From Liolophura sinensis (Eukaryota; Mollusca; Polyplacophora; Chitonida; Chitonidae): a DNA stretch of 52,071 nt. Below, one piece after another: positions 1 through 20,830 of the stretch. The DNA lies in the NCBI RefSeq assembly GCF_032854445.1, contig NC_088301.1, positions 43,645,116 to 43,697,186 of the forward strand. The letters are read 5' to 3'. The stretch's first letter is position 1. Every line of letters starts with the position of its first letter. Position numbers and translations under genes: made by a program. The notes below the pieces were generated by a model. It was not told the DNA's origin. It made no database searches and saw only the letters and a program-made list of their open reading frames with translations.

Positions 1-774
1 CTGCCCTTTAAAAAGAGAAACGAGTTCGCGGTCTGCACTATTGGGGACACAATATATGTCTCCGGGGGATTGAGGAGTGCAGAATTTTGGAAATATGACA
101 CTGCTTTTGAGACATGGCTTCGTGGGTCATCCCTTCTTCATGCCAGAAGAAGACATTCTATGGTGGCTGTTGATGATGTCATCTATGTCCTCGGAGGATT
201 TGATGAGGAAAATGTCTTGGGATCTGTGGAAAAATGGTGCAGTAAATCTAACAAGTGGGAGAACTGTGGGAACCTGACTTACCCTGTGGAAAACATGGGA
301 TATGTTGCATACGGACACAAGATATACCTTTTTGGAGGAAAGAACAATGACGAGCTTGTAACCAATACTGTTCAGTGTTTTGACACAATGACGTCAACTT
401 GTGTGCAGCTAACCAAAGGTCTGCCAGTGAATGACATGTGCCTTAGTGCTGCTGTCCTCAATCAGCAAATCTACATTGTTGGGCTGGAGGGTGTCTTCCG
501 CTTTTATCCAGTAGCAGAAACATGGGAAATACTCAAGGACATGAAAACACCAAGAGATTTTATCAGTTTGGCTGTACTGGACGAAAAGCTCTACTCTTTT
601 GGTGGGCGTCGCCGAGGGGCAAAGGATAACCTGTACTCATACGCAGTGGAATGCTATGATCCCAAGCTGAACACATGGAAAGAAGTGGGGAAGATGCCAT
701 GTGCCATGTACTGTTATGGTTGTGTCAGAGTCCTACTTTGTGGTAAATCAAAGGCAGGTGAAACTGTAAGCTGA
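1..774 (+). CDS. Kelch-repeat protein (kelch-like), C-terminal exon, 5' partial
   Basis: The frame is open from base 1 to a TGA at 772-774 and gives 257 residues, so this is the end of a longer protein. It contains at least five kelch blades. Each has a hydrophobic beta strand ending in a Gly-Gly pair or a variant (IYVSGG, IYVLGG, IYLFGG, IYIVG, LYSFGG), then a Tyr or Phe and a Trp about 20-25 residues later (for example YDPKLNTW). This is the beta-propeller signature. In the kelch-like family such a propeller follows BTB and BACK domains and recruits substrates to a Cullin-3 ubiquitin ligase. That upstream part lies outside the window, so the BTB-kelch assignment is inference. The fourth blade has lost its second Gly (IYIVGLEG). 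I cannot name the paralogue. The gene runs convergently toward the SLC18-like gene. Confidence 0.92.
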   Translation: MPFKKRNEFAVCTIGDTIYVSGGLRSAEFWKYDTAFETWLRGSSLLHARRRHSMVAVDDVIYVLGGFDEENVLGSVEKWCSKSNKWENCGNLTYPVENMGYVAYGHKIYLFGGKNNDELVTNTVQCFDTMTSTCVQLTKGLPVNDMCLSAAVLNQQIYIVGLEGVFRFYPVAETWEILKDMKTPRDFISLAVLDEKLYSFGGRRRGAKDNLYSYAVECYDPKLNTWKEVGKMPCAMYCYGCVRVLLCGKSKAGETVS

Positions 775-2432
775 CTTGAAATTTACTTGAGTTATTTACA
801 TGTACATATCTCTATAACTGTGCTGTTTACTTTTGTGAGGGATAAACTTTAATATTTTAAGAACATTTTAATACATCATTTCATGTGTTAACCTTGTTGG
901 TTTGATATGGTATCTAGCCAGTCCAGTGACCATACTTACATCCTGTGTAACTGGTAAATGTATGTAGCAGTGTTGTGTATTTAGAGACATTTTATATTGT
1001 CGTTTCAATATTTTGGAATAACGCATTTGTTGTAAATTTTATTTGAGTGATGATTTGCAATGTGCAGAACCTTGTTGATTTGCACCATGTACATGTGCTT
1101 TTACTTACAAATCTTTAAAAGCCAAATACAAATTGAGTACCCCCTTGGTATAATGATATATTTTTAAGTGCTGGTAGTAGACCTTCCATTCCAGTTCATA
1201 TCTGCCTCATCAATGGCGCCAATAATGTACCTACATGAACTTATGGAGAGCATCATAATATATTATATCAGTGTTATTTATTGTGGGTTTGATCGGTTTG
1301 TGTTTTGTTATTTATCAGATTAAAAACATCTGAAAAAAATCAAGTACATTGAGTTTGTATTAGTAAGTTTTATGGTATATGCCTATTGAAGAATTTTGTT
1401 ATGTGGCTTTGGCAGGATTAACAGTCTGTTTCATTTTATGAACATCTTGTTCAGACAGAGAATTCTGGACTTCCTCATTCTCTTTGTTTGTGGGGCCTTG
1501 GTGACGATAAGGTTTGATGGTTCGCTGCTCAGTTTACGTTCGTTAATTGCAGACCACTTGTCTTATATGGAGTTCAAGTCTGTGTCACATGTGGTAAAAG
1601 TTCTTCAGTAACTTGCCAAAGATACCACGAAAATACCACAACTCTGATATAAGGCTAAATGAATTAACAGCTGATCGCAGGAAATACGGCAGAATTTCAT
1701 AACAGTGAAGATTGGCTTGCAAATTTCCTCAACATTTTTATAGGAAACTGCTTTTTGTCTTATTACAGATCAGGCGGGATTTCTCTCAACAACAAAATAC
1801 TTTCTAAAGTTTATAGCGACAGATGATAATGAACCATGTCGTGTTTTTGATGTAATGGGAAGAGGAAATGTATTTTTTAAGTGCTAAATATCCAACTCTC
1901 TTTGCGATTACACAGGAAGCTAGCGTATGGACGGCCAAACTGACGAAGCCGTATTTCACCGGTTACATGTGACCAAGTACTATGTGTTTGACAGTCACTC
2001 TGTCGTGGCTGCTCTGGTTTTATTATCGATGGTGTAAGTCTTCTATATTATATACCATTCTGCTTTTGTCAAAGACACCGGGAACGAGAACAATTGACAA
2101 AGGTTAAAAACGTCAACAGGCTTTTATTGCTTAACAAAAGCGGTACATCGTTTATAACAATTCTTCACAGATAAGTATTACCTGTATAGCCAACTTCCAA
2201 CCCCATAAAATGTAAACTTAATTCATATTAACTCTTTGTATATAAATTACTACTCTTAAACAATCCATAATCTAAATATCACCCTCCGTTTGTAAACCAA
2301 TGACTGGCTTTACATACAATCACGTGTGAAACGATTTTGAAAGTGATTGATTTATAGCTGCATGTATGTATGTTCGTTGTTCTAAGGAGGTTAAAAGGGC
2401 GAAATGATCTAGCACGGAAGATTATCCAGATT
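775..2432. other. Spacer between convergent kelch and SLC18-like genes
   Basis: AT-rich sequence with no convincing coding region. The left part should be the kelch 3' UTR, but I see no perfect AATAAA soon after its stop. An open frame at 1396-1611 has no recognisable domain and looks like chance. Confidence 0.6.
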
Positions 2433-2438
2433 TTTATT
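2433..2438 (-). terminator. Candidate polyadenylation signal of the SLC18-like gene
   Basis: This reads AATAAA on the minus strand, about 500 nt after the proposed stop codon. It is the first perfect hexamer I found downstream. I did not confirm a GU-rich element. Confidence 0.35.
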
Positions 2439-2539
2439 ATTAGTGTTTTTGTGGAAATAGCGTAGTTTAGGTAGGTGTTCTGACCAAATCCAAACACCCT
2501 TGAATACGGATCTTCAATGAAGCGTTGAAGTATAGACAC

Positions 2540-2895
2540 ACTGGTATATATGCATTTAGCTACGACGTAAAGTCAAGCATACATACCCTAACTCCACGAC
2601 CTTTTTCGTATATGAAAGTGCAATTTATGCACATTTTAAAGTTGATTCTGGAGACAAAACTACATTAGTTGGATTGGCCAATTCCAGGACTTCACAAAAA
2701 GTGTAACATTATCAGCAAACATGCGAATTACAGTACATATATGTTAACTACGACGTAAACCACCAAGGATACCTACACGTTAGCTCCGACATAAAAACCC
2801 AAGCATACATACATATATGTTAGCTACGACATAAAACTCCAAAGATACAGATACATGGCATCTATGACGTGAAACCCCAAGCGTATATCTGTTAT
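2540..2895. repeat. Degenerate 36-40 bp tandem repeat in the likely SLC18-like 3' UTR
   Basis: Related units share a core like GTTAGCTACGACATAAAAC followed by CCAAGCATAC. Clear cores start near 2743, 2779, 2819 and 2858, giving spacings of 36, 40 and 39 bp. An isolated relative lies near 2553. The array lies between the stop codon and the candidate polyadenylation signal, so it may be transcribed. Confidence 0.7.
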
Positions 2896-2935
2896 ATCAC
2901 TTATGATTGTAAAATTTGGTAAACCGATTCTGGTG

Positions 2936-13163
<10,228 letters not shown>

Positions 13164-13721
13164 CCTGAAGATGGAAGAAGGAAATATTGAATGTCAGGCT
13201 ACTTACACTCAAGCTGTGCTGTAAATGCTTATTTCTTTACATCATACGACGTATTTACATGGTGAATGTGGACTTTGATGTCCAGAAGAAATAGATTTGT
13301 CTCTATTTGCCGTCGCATTGTAATTTTATTTAGTAGACAGTAAATAAGTATATAAAATAAGAAATGAAGAAGGAATCATGCAAAGAAGGGGTCGACAGTT
13401 TTCAATGATTTTGGAAAGACAAGAAATGTTCTAGGCCAACGAATGGAATCAGTGTTCAAATCAAGCACAATGCCAGTATATAAGTTTTCGATTATCAAAA
13501 TGGGCTGCGTTTTGATTGCAACTGTTCATTTATCCAACATGGCGATCTAATTCAACAGGAAGAATAATCAAACCCCTATAGGTACTTGTATAACTATAAC
13601 TTATCTAAACGTGTGGAATAATGCAAGCAAGAATCAACGATGTCAGAACCAGAGATGACCTTTAGAAGTTCCGTTCCAAAAGTTCGTGTAAGAAATATGT
13701 GATCGTTCCTTAACTTCCTGC

Positions 13722-13800
13722 TGAAGAATTTTTCACTCATAGGACGGCGGTAAGTGCTATGGGTGAAGGTATCGAAGTGCCCGGGGTAAAACCACAAACT
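13722..13800 (-). repeat. Decayed SINE fragment
   Basis: The words AAGAATTTTTCACTCATAGG, ACGGCGGTAA and a CCCGGGGTAAA-like end match the 3' body of the local SINE with many changes. A second relic with AAGAATTTTTCGCTCATAAG lies at 15083-15130. Confidence 0.6.
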
Positions 13801-15332
13801 ATTTGAAAGATGTTGACGCACTGCCCTAAGTGTGATTTGCAGATATGCACATCACCCTGGTGTAAGACAAGTGGCCTTCAAATATTGTCCACTCAGACGG
13901 CCACACGAGCTGGCTTTGTCACCAAAGCTGCACGAACAGTGAGAAAGGTGTGATGTACAAATTTGTGTGTTCTAACAATTGAAAGTCATATACCGTAAGC
14001 CTCTAGTTTTCCAGATGCATACCCTGATGGGGATACGGAAGTCAATGTAATACCCGATCGTACAATGATCATAGCTTAACGTCACTTGGAGAATATATTT
14101 TTATGACGGTATTATGCGCACAACTTGAAGCTAGATTGGTATCAAATGTCACAGCTTTTATATCATAATGCGGAACCCTGTGAATTGACTTGCACTTGTA
14201 ACAAATATACAAATACCTGAACTGAAGTCCCACCTGCCCGGCCACAGAGATCAAATAGAATAATGACCCACCGCTTTAATTGCACAGAACATATATATTA
14301 AGCCACTTGAAAACGTGACCTAGCCATCGATGGTTACTTATAATTAGAAGAGTGCTCGTAATATGGCCCATAAAGACACTGCGCCTGTAGCCGCTTCTTA
14401 CATAATATATTCAGGTGCCCTGATCCGTAACAATGTCAGTGTTTTAGCCGCCCGAATTAAAACCTCCTCATAGTACATCTCATCCACCTGAATTTAATTT
14501 ATCTCAGTCCATGATTAATCCGTATAATCAGCTTACGAAATATTTATTTGACACAAATGGATTGGCAACACTGTCACTAACCTTGAATACAAATGCATAC
14601 GCAAAGCGTGCGTACACGTGTACGAACAGTAATGTCACCAACCGAAACATTTTTGTCTATATTTATACCAACAGTATGTTACTAGTGTAATACAATTCTG
14701 CATTTATTACTCACACAAAATACATGGCTATAAACAACTCTTGATATTCACTGTAAATAAACGTATTACGCATGCATTAAAGTGTGCATGTTACCAGTTG
14801 CCTATAAGCTTCTATTAGTACTACAGCCATTGTATAAGTTGTAAAAATGAATGGACAAGAGATCAATCCAACCTTTCAAGATTAGCATAAATCTGTTGAA
14901 CTTTTAACTAATTTCGCACTTAAGGGTGTATTTATTCCGTTTACGATACAAGTTGTTACGACCATCTGCCATACTTCGGCCGTGAACTGTAACTCTTGAA
15001 TTAAATACCGAAATATAGTGGTGTGTATTTGTCAACTTTCATGCCGGGCTTATTGCTTATATATTTCATTAATTCCTTGTCTCATGCGTCCTCAAGAATT
15101 TTTCGCTCATAAGACGGCAACGGCAAAATCGACTTCCATATGCCATATAAAGCAAACGTTTCCATATATCACTTTATACAAGCTCTGTCTATCTGCCACG
15201 ACAATGGACAACGAAAATTGGACACATTGAGTGTCAAAATCCTCTAGCATATAACACACAGTCTTGCCTGCAAGGATTTATCTTATTCGAAATATATGAT
15301 GATTCGAAATATATGATGTACATACATGGTTT

Positions 15333-15447
15333 GATTTATTTATTTATTTATTTGATTGGTGTTTTACGCCGTACTCGTGAATATTTCACTTATACGACAG
15401 TGGCCAGCAATTTGGTGGGAGGAAACCGGGCAAATTCCTCGGGAATG
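15333..15447 (-). repeat. 5'-truncated SINE with 8-bp flanking repeat
   Basis: Only the 3' tail and part of the body remain (GTTTTACGCCGTACTC, GGAGGAAACCGGGCA). The flanks share CATGGTTT (15325-15332 and 15448-15455), consistent with a target-site duplication of an insertion truncated during reverse transcription. Confidence 0.85.
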
Positions 15448-15704
15448 CATGGTTTAAAAATTTAAGGTATTTTTAATGAGATAACCATCAAGAACTGGAT
15501 AACACCCAAGATTCTAAAGCACTTTAAAATAGCAATGCGTCTAGATAATGTAAAAGAGCCAGCTCATATTTCTTATACAAAATATTTCAAACGTTGGTTC
15601 CTACCTGAAAAATTCAAACACACAATACGATGTCCAAAGGGTTCAAAAATTTTTAAAAAATTAAAAATTTTCAGATGTGGAGAAATGATAGAATAAAAAA
15701 AAAA

Positions 15705-15774
15705 ACAATTGCGCCTTCTCAACTTTCTACATCTTTGAATACAAGGATGCAGAAAGTTGAGGTGGCGCATTTGT
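15705..15774. ncRNA. Candidate pre-miRNA-like hairpin
   Basis: Two 33-nt arms (15705-15737 and 15742-15774) pair around an AATA loop with 28 Watson-Crick pairs, 2 G-U pairs and 3 mismatches. The size and scattered mismatches fit a miRNA precursor, but an inverted transposon relic is also possible. No seed family was recognised. Confidence 0.35.
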
Positions 15775-17108
15775 CTCTTTTATTCTCTCTCTATATATAG
15801 GCCTTATTATATATTAAAGATGTTTCGTAATGAATTGTATACTAAGCAATTGTATACTTAACGGACTTTTAATGTCAGAGCAAGGTTCCTATTTCGGTTT
15901 TTGGATGTATACGGTAAGTTGCATCTATGGTCATTTAGATTTAATTACGTGTGCTTAAAATAGATTTAATATTGGTAATTATAATTTTATTAATGTCTAC
16001 TGACCGGCATCTTAATTGTACTAGGAACGCATGCATCTCAGCCGTATTGAGTTCTCTTTCTCAACGTTACACAATCGCCTGAATAATGGGTTTTCCGGGG
16101 TCACTCATTCGCAATATAAATCAGCGACTATCTTTATATACTTTCTTATGACATATACACATATCGAGTAAAGTTCTGCTTGACCCTTCTGCAAATAATG
16201 TGCCCATTATTCCACATGGTTTGTTCTATCTGTGTCCGCTGTACAAATTCAGGACACCAAAGTAATTTGTCTGGCACGATGAAGTACATGTGCATTGTAG
16301 CAAAAAGACAATTATGCCTTTCGTCAACTCCCTTTTTCGCCTTCGGTCATTTCATCGAGGAAGTTACATGTATATAGGACCATATACTAGTATGTGGTTA
16401 CCTGCGTGTGTATGCATGATGGCCACTTTATATGCATAGTTTCCAAGTTATATCAGAAATCTAACACAGTCATCGTGTCTAATTGTGTGTGGTATACCCT
16501 CAAGAAAATAAATGTGGCAAAACCACTTAAATATTACGGTCTAACATTGTAAATACAGCCAGTGTCAGGTCTGGACTACCCAGTATATGTGGGTCTGTTT
16601 CTGGATGTCCCACCCTTTCAAACTTATTGTGGACACTGTTTTCAGTTATCCAAGTCCTCATACTCATTGTAAAAAACATAATAACACTTTGAATCAACCT
16701 AAAGTCTTAATATGACGGAATATAATGTTTCAGTTTACTGAAACCGGTACACAGGTACACACTTGTAATACTGGTACTCTAGAGTTCTTCAACTGCGTGT
16801 ACTATCAAACATGTTTATTTCTTATTTTTATTTGAGTGTACTCAAGTTGTGTGCCTCTATAGCTAATACACAAAAAAGTGTAGGTGTTCGATTTTGTTAC
16901 ATTTGTGTGTACCTGTGGTACACATTTGTTTTACAGACATGACATGACATGATATAATACACAAGACTGTGATAACCCCGACAATTAATTTCAAGAGCAA
17001 AAAAAGATAATACTACTAGACAATGGTGTACGTTATGCATGCCCGTGGTCACAAGATCAGGGAGCTCTCGTTTTAGCTCCATAATAACCATATATCATAT
17101 ATGACTTG

Positions 17109-17145
17109 ATTGTCAGCTTAAAATAGCTGACAATTGATTGTCAGC

Positions 17146-17177
<32 letters not shown>
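17109..17177. repeat. Hairpin plus (AT)n tract
   Basis: ATTGTCAGCT (17109-17118) and AGCTGACAAT (17125-17134) are perfect inverted arms around 6 nt. A third TTGTCAGC copy and an AT tract (about 17148-17177) follow. Confidence 0.85.
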
Positions 17178-17180
<3 letters not shown>

Positions 17181-17524
17181 CGACACCTTTAATGTTACAT
17201 CGCGTGCCGGTAATGATTGTTTTGAAAGAAACGCAAAACGAAGGTGCGCAACACAACTGAAAATATTCATTGACGTTAATAAGATAGTGTTACACCCAGG
17301 GTTTAAATCCCAATATAACCTTCTCCACACGTGGATAGCGATTTTGTCCCTACAATATTTTTATCAAATAGAAAGTCTGTCTCGCGTATACGTAAAGTTG
17401 AGCCAAGAAAAAATCTAGTCTTCTTCCCTGGCGTATTCTGCATACCTTGAATGCGCCATCCGACATCAGGGCGAGGGAAAAAATTATGCTAGCTTTGTCG
17501 ACTGCAGACAGCGCTGGTATTGTG

Positions 17525-17623
17525 TGACGTCACGACTCGCCATGGTATATGCCGCCAGCCTGTGCATAACGTAATTTAGCTGTGCAGGGTATAAATTTAG
17601 CGTCACAGAGCAAAATGACGTCA
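17525..17623. promoter_or_regulatory. Two CRE palindromes flanking a TATA-like site
   Basis: Perfect TGACGTCA sites lie at 17525-17532 and 17616-17623. Between them are a TATAAA (17590-17595) and a CGTCA half-site (about 17601). CREB/ATF proteins bind such sites. Because the palindromes have no direction, the cluster could serve the secreted-protein gene downstream or the 5' end of the SLC18-like gene on the other strand. No transcription start is proven. Confidence 0.4.
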
Positions 17624-17731
17624 GTCTGCCCAGCAATTCGGTGGCGCAGGGTTTAAATTCTCATATACCCTTTCTTGGCATGGGTTGCAGCTCTGACAAG
17701 TGTTTGTTAACATTTTAACCGGCCTGATCAA

Positions 17732-17738
17732 CCAATGG

Positions 17739-17772
<34 letters not shown>

Positions 17773-17779
17773 CCATTGG
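17732..17779. repeat. Perfect 48-bp palindrome with (AT)15 core
   Basis: CCAATGGTT (17732-17740), 15 AT units, then AACCATTGG (17771-17779). The whole segment is self-complementary and could extrude as a cruciform. Confidence 0.95.
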
Positions 17780-18294
17780 CTGTTATCTGTAAATTGTACA
17801 CATTTGTTGCATGCTAACATATACTGAACCTTTGTATATTCAAAGAAAAAAAGAATACTGCTTCCTTCTTAATTTTATGCATTTTTCACTTACACTTCTA
17901 TAGCACTGTAAAGGGTTCAGTTGTATCACATGATTCGTTTTTAGAAATCGATCGTTGCCATGACAACGCGGTGAAATGCTTTCGGTCTGGCATGTGTGTG
18001 TTGATCATACATAAGATGATAGCATACTTTTCACATGTAGAAGTATCCGTCTCTATTTAACCGCACGTACGTATAGTTCATGTTCACGCAAACAATAACC
18101 AAATACATGTATATATAAGTATATATAGCTCTATTCGGGTGTACGCTTCCGCTCTTCTCCTTGCCCATTCAGGCATTTAATCAGGCCTGTATGTGTACTG
18201 AGTCTGGTTTGCCAAAGCCCTGACATGTTTTCCTTTAAGCCGTGTAGATGCGGTTACTATATCTTGTAACACACGACACGCCTTTCTTCTCTAG

Positions 18295-18355
18295 ACGCAG
18301 TTGACGAATTGAGCTATCAAGACAAAGGCTATTGGAATACCTTCAAAACACACAG
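18295..18355 (+). other. Possible 5' UTR exon of the secreted-protein gene
   Basis: A 61-nt segment is bounded by an acceptor (CCTTTCTTCTCTAG) and a strong donor (ACACAG then GTAAGT). The next acceptor on this strand that leads into a long frame is at 20184, so this may be a non-coding exon of that transcript. Inference from splice signals alone. Confidence 0.35.
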
Positions 18356-18683
18356 GTAAGTAGTTTGTGTGTGTGTGTGCTATACTCTTTCACTTGGGAT
18401 ATCTGGTAATGAAGGCTTGTCTATACCATACTGATAGCATAGAGACCTACATGACAGCATGGAGGCCTGGTAATGAATAGGCTATGTATGACCTGGAATT
18501 AAGGTGAGGTAGACAGATACGTCTGTATAACCTTAACACATATAGTTCACACTTTTTCGCTAAGTTCACGTGTCTGAGTGGGTCCACATATGTGAGTACT
18601 CCAGCTACCGCCTTACTGAAAGTTTGAGAGTTTGATTGGCGTTTGATTGTGTTTCTGAAGAATAGAACTTGTAACATTGGTAC

Positions 18684-18824
<141 letters not shown>

Positions 18825-19157
18825 GTAGTTCGTCTGTATACTTACCCAAAACGGTGTTTGAGTTCACTTTATTATATTTACCTTCAGGGGCATGCAATGA
18901 GTCAGAACATATTGTCGTAGAGTTAACTGTATTACACACACAAACATTATCCCACATGGCCTACAAACCATATTGTTAAGCCTTAAAGTTTAGGTGAACA
19001 GGTTTTCGAGTTATCACAGTAACGGCCATATTTGCGATAAATAATTTTACAGGCCTCCTACATTTGTCTTTGAAATTAGATATCCTTGCGTTGTGGTTAT
19101 CAGCGTGTATAGATTCTGCACTTTATAGTTTGACACATAAACTATCCTTACGAATTA

Positions 19158-19407
19158 GGGGCCTCCGTGGTTCAGTTGTCTCTCACCAATGCAATCACCA
19201 GGAGTCTCTCACCATTGCGATCGGTGTGGGTTCAAGTCCAGCTCATGCTGGCTTCCTCTCCGACGTGAGAAGGTCTGTCAGCAACGTGCAGATGGTCATG
19301 GGCTTCCCCCGGGCTGTGCCCGGTTTCCATAATGCTGGCCGCCGTCGTATATATAAGGGAAATATTATTGAGTACGGCGTAAAACACCGATCAAATAAAT
19401 AAATAAA
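19158..19407 (+). repeat. tRNA-derived SINE, forward copy with target-site duplication
   Basis: The head GGGGCCTCCGTGGTTCAGTT is followed by a box-B-like GGGTTCAAGTCC, the conserved body, and a tail ending AAATAAATAAATA. The flanks TATCCTTACGAATTA (19143-19157) and TATCCTTACAGATTA (19408-19422) match at 13 of 15 positions. It is the only forward copy in the window. Confidence 0.93.
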
Positions 19408-19513
19408 TATCCTTACAGATTAACAGGATGCATTTTTCGTGCTTAACTCACAGGCACTCGAATCCAGTTTGTATATGTGCCATTTACCAGCCTCCATATA
19501 ACTGCATGTGTAT

Positions 19514-19779
19514 ATTTATTTATTTATTTATTTATTTATTTCATTGGTGTTTTACGCCGTACTCAAGAATATTTCACTTATCAGCATTATGGTGGAAGGA
19601 AACTGGGCGGAGCCCGGTGGAAACCCACGACCATCCGCAGGTTGCTGAAGGACCTTCCCACGTAAGGCCGGAGAGGAAGCCAGCATGAGCTGGACTTGAA
19701 CTCACAGCGACCGCATTGGTGAGACGCCCCTGAGTCATTACGCTGCACTAGCACGCTAAGTAACTGAGCCACGGAGGCC
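19514..19779 (-). repeat. tRNA-derived SINE, reverse copy
   Basis: Complete copy with a long (TTTA)n tail at its left, body, box B region and tRNA-like head ending GAGCCACGGAGGCCC. Flanks share an imperfect CCATATAWCTG word. It faces the copy at 19158 across about 106 bp. Confidence 0.92.
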
Positions 19780-20183
19780 CATATATCTGTGTATAAGAAG
19801 TCGCCTTATATATGTAGGAGGCATGTACATAGCATATATAGGGGCATGAATTCCAGCGCCTGTTCTTTACTGTATTGTTCGCTGTATACCTTTGTTGTCT
19901 AATAACGGATTTATCTATCTATAGACCCTTTCCGCCAAACATACAAAACTACTGACGTGGTTCTGTAACTACTAACGTGGGCCTGTTATTTATATTTTCG
20001 TTCCAATCGAAAATATATATGACTACAGAAGCAAAAGAAATGTTGAAACCATCGAGATGGCAAAAAATATATGCCAGTGTTTTCTGAAATCGCTGAATCC
20101 ATTCTCGCCGTAGATTACAGTTCTTTTAATGGAATACGTATAGTTGTTGTTTTTTTTTCTAAGAAAACCAATTTTATTTTCAG

Positions 20184-20203
20184 GTGAGTGATCTTGTGTC
20201 GGC
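20184..20203 (+). other. Splice acceptor and 5' leader of the secreted-protein exon
   Basis: TTTTATTTTCAG ends at 20183. A TGA in frame with the ATG lies at 20189-20191, so within this exon the ATG at 20204 is the first usable start. Confidence 0.6.
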
Positions 20204-20830
20204 ATGAAGTGGCTAATATCCCATCTGCTGGGTTGCTGGATGTTGTTTGAGTGTGCGTCTGGTTGTAAAGTGTTGAGCGGATGGCGGAGAATGTCTTACG
20301 AGGAAATGCTCTACAACTTCGACCTGGTGGTCATGGGAACAGACGTGCGTCATGTTAAAAGTGATCCCAACGTTATATCGACAGAGCAATCCGAGGACAG
20401 TGAGTTTAAAGTTAGTTGTGTGCTCAAGGGTGATGGTCAGAAGATTGACACAGATATCAGAATTGTAGCCGTGTACCCATCAAATAGTTGTCTCAAATCA
20501 GTCATGCGGCCAGGTGGCAAGTACATAGTTGGTCTCGAGAGATTTCGTGAAGGATACCGGCGACATAACGTTAATTCTGTACAGGTAGTCGCCTTTACGA
20601 ACAGCACGGATAACTGGTCCCGAGCCTTGCGAGTATGTGGTCTGCAGCACCCAAGGCTGCCCACTGGCACATACCAATCTCAGGGCTACTCGTTTTGTCA
20701 TACCGAAAACCAAAATCCAACGAGCACCTGTTGGAATCCTGCACTGTCTGGAGCAGACAGGAGAAGTACCACCTTTAGCTTGCTGCTTTCAACATTCAGC
20801 CTTGTCTTGTGGAAACTTACCAACTGTTAG
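20204..20830 (+). CDS. Secreted, probably GPI-anchored Cys-containing protein (unrecognised)
   Basis: A 208-residue frame in a single exon. Residues 1-20 form a signal peptide (basic start, then LLGCWMLFECASG), and the mature chain begins with Cys21. The ectodomain has Cys at 72, 96, 145, 165 and 176. N-glycosylation sequons lie at NST (133) and NWS (137). The order of elements (N-terminal Cys, FDLVVMGTDV strand, FKVSCVLKG strand, then a Cys before PGGKYIVGLE) recalls netrin/TIMP-like NTR domains, but this is a weak resemblance. The last 20 residues are hydrophobic (TFSLLLSTFSLVLWKL) after a small-residue ALSGA stretch, as in GPI-anchor signals. I do not recognise a named orthologue. The frame length, in-frame upstream stop and complete secretory layout support a real gene. 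Confidence 0.78.
   Translation: MKWLISHLLGCWMLFECASGCKVLSGWRRMSYEEMLYNFDLVVMGTDVRHVKSDPNVISTEQSEDSEFKVSCVLKGDGQKIDTDIRIVAVYPSNSCLKSVMRPGGKYIVGLERFREGYRRHNVNSVQVVAFTNSTDNWSRALRVCGLQHPRLPTGTYQSQGYSFCHTENQNPTSTCWNPALSGADRRSTTFSLLLSTFSLVLWKLTNC

Larger units (their letters stand above)
13164..18294. other. Repeat-rich spacer between the divergent SLC18-like and secreted-protein genes
   Basis: No convincing coding region. It holds two SINE relics near 13722-13800 and 15083-15130, a truncated SINE, a long hairpin at 15705, AT tracts, and a CRE cluster. The 5' exons and promoters of both flanking genes should lie here. Confidence 0.6.

Noticed and set aside
13594-13821. Minus-strand 75-aa frame
   Set aside because: It overlaps a decayed SINE fragment and has no domain.
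19158-19260. tRNA gene
   Set aside because: The head has box-A- and box-B-like words but no intact cloverleaf, and it is attached to the SINE body and tail present elsewhere in the window.
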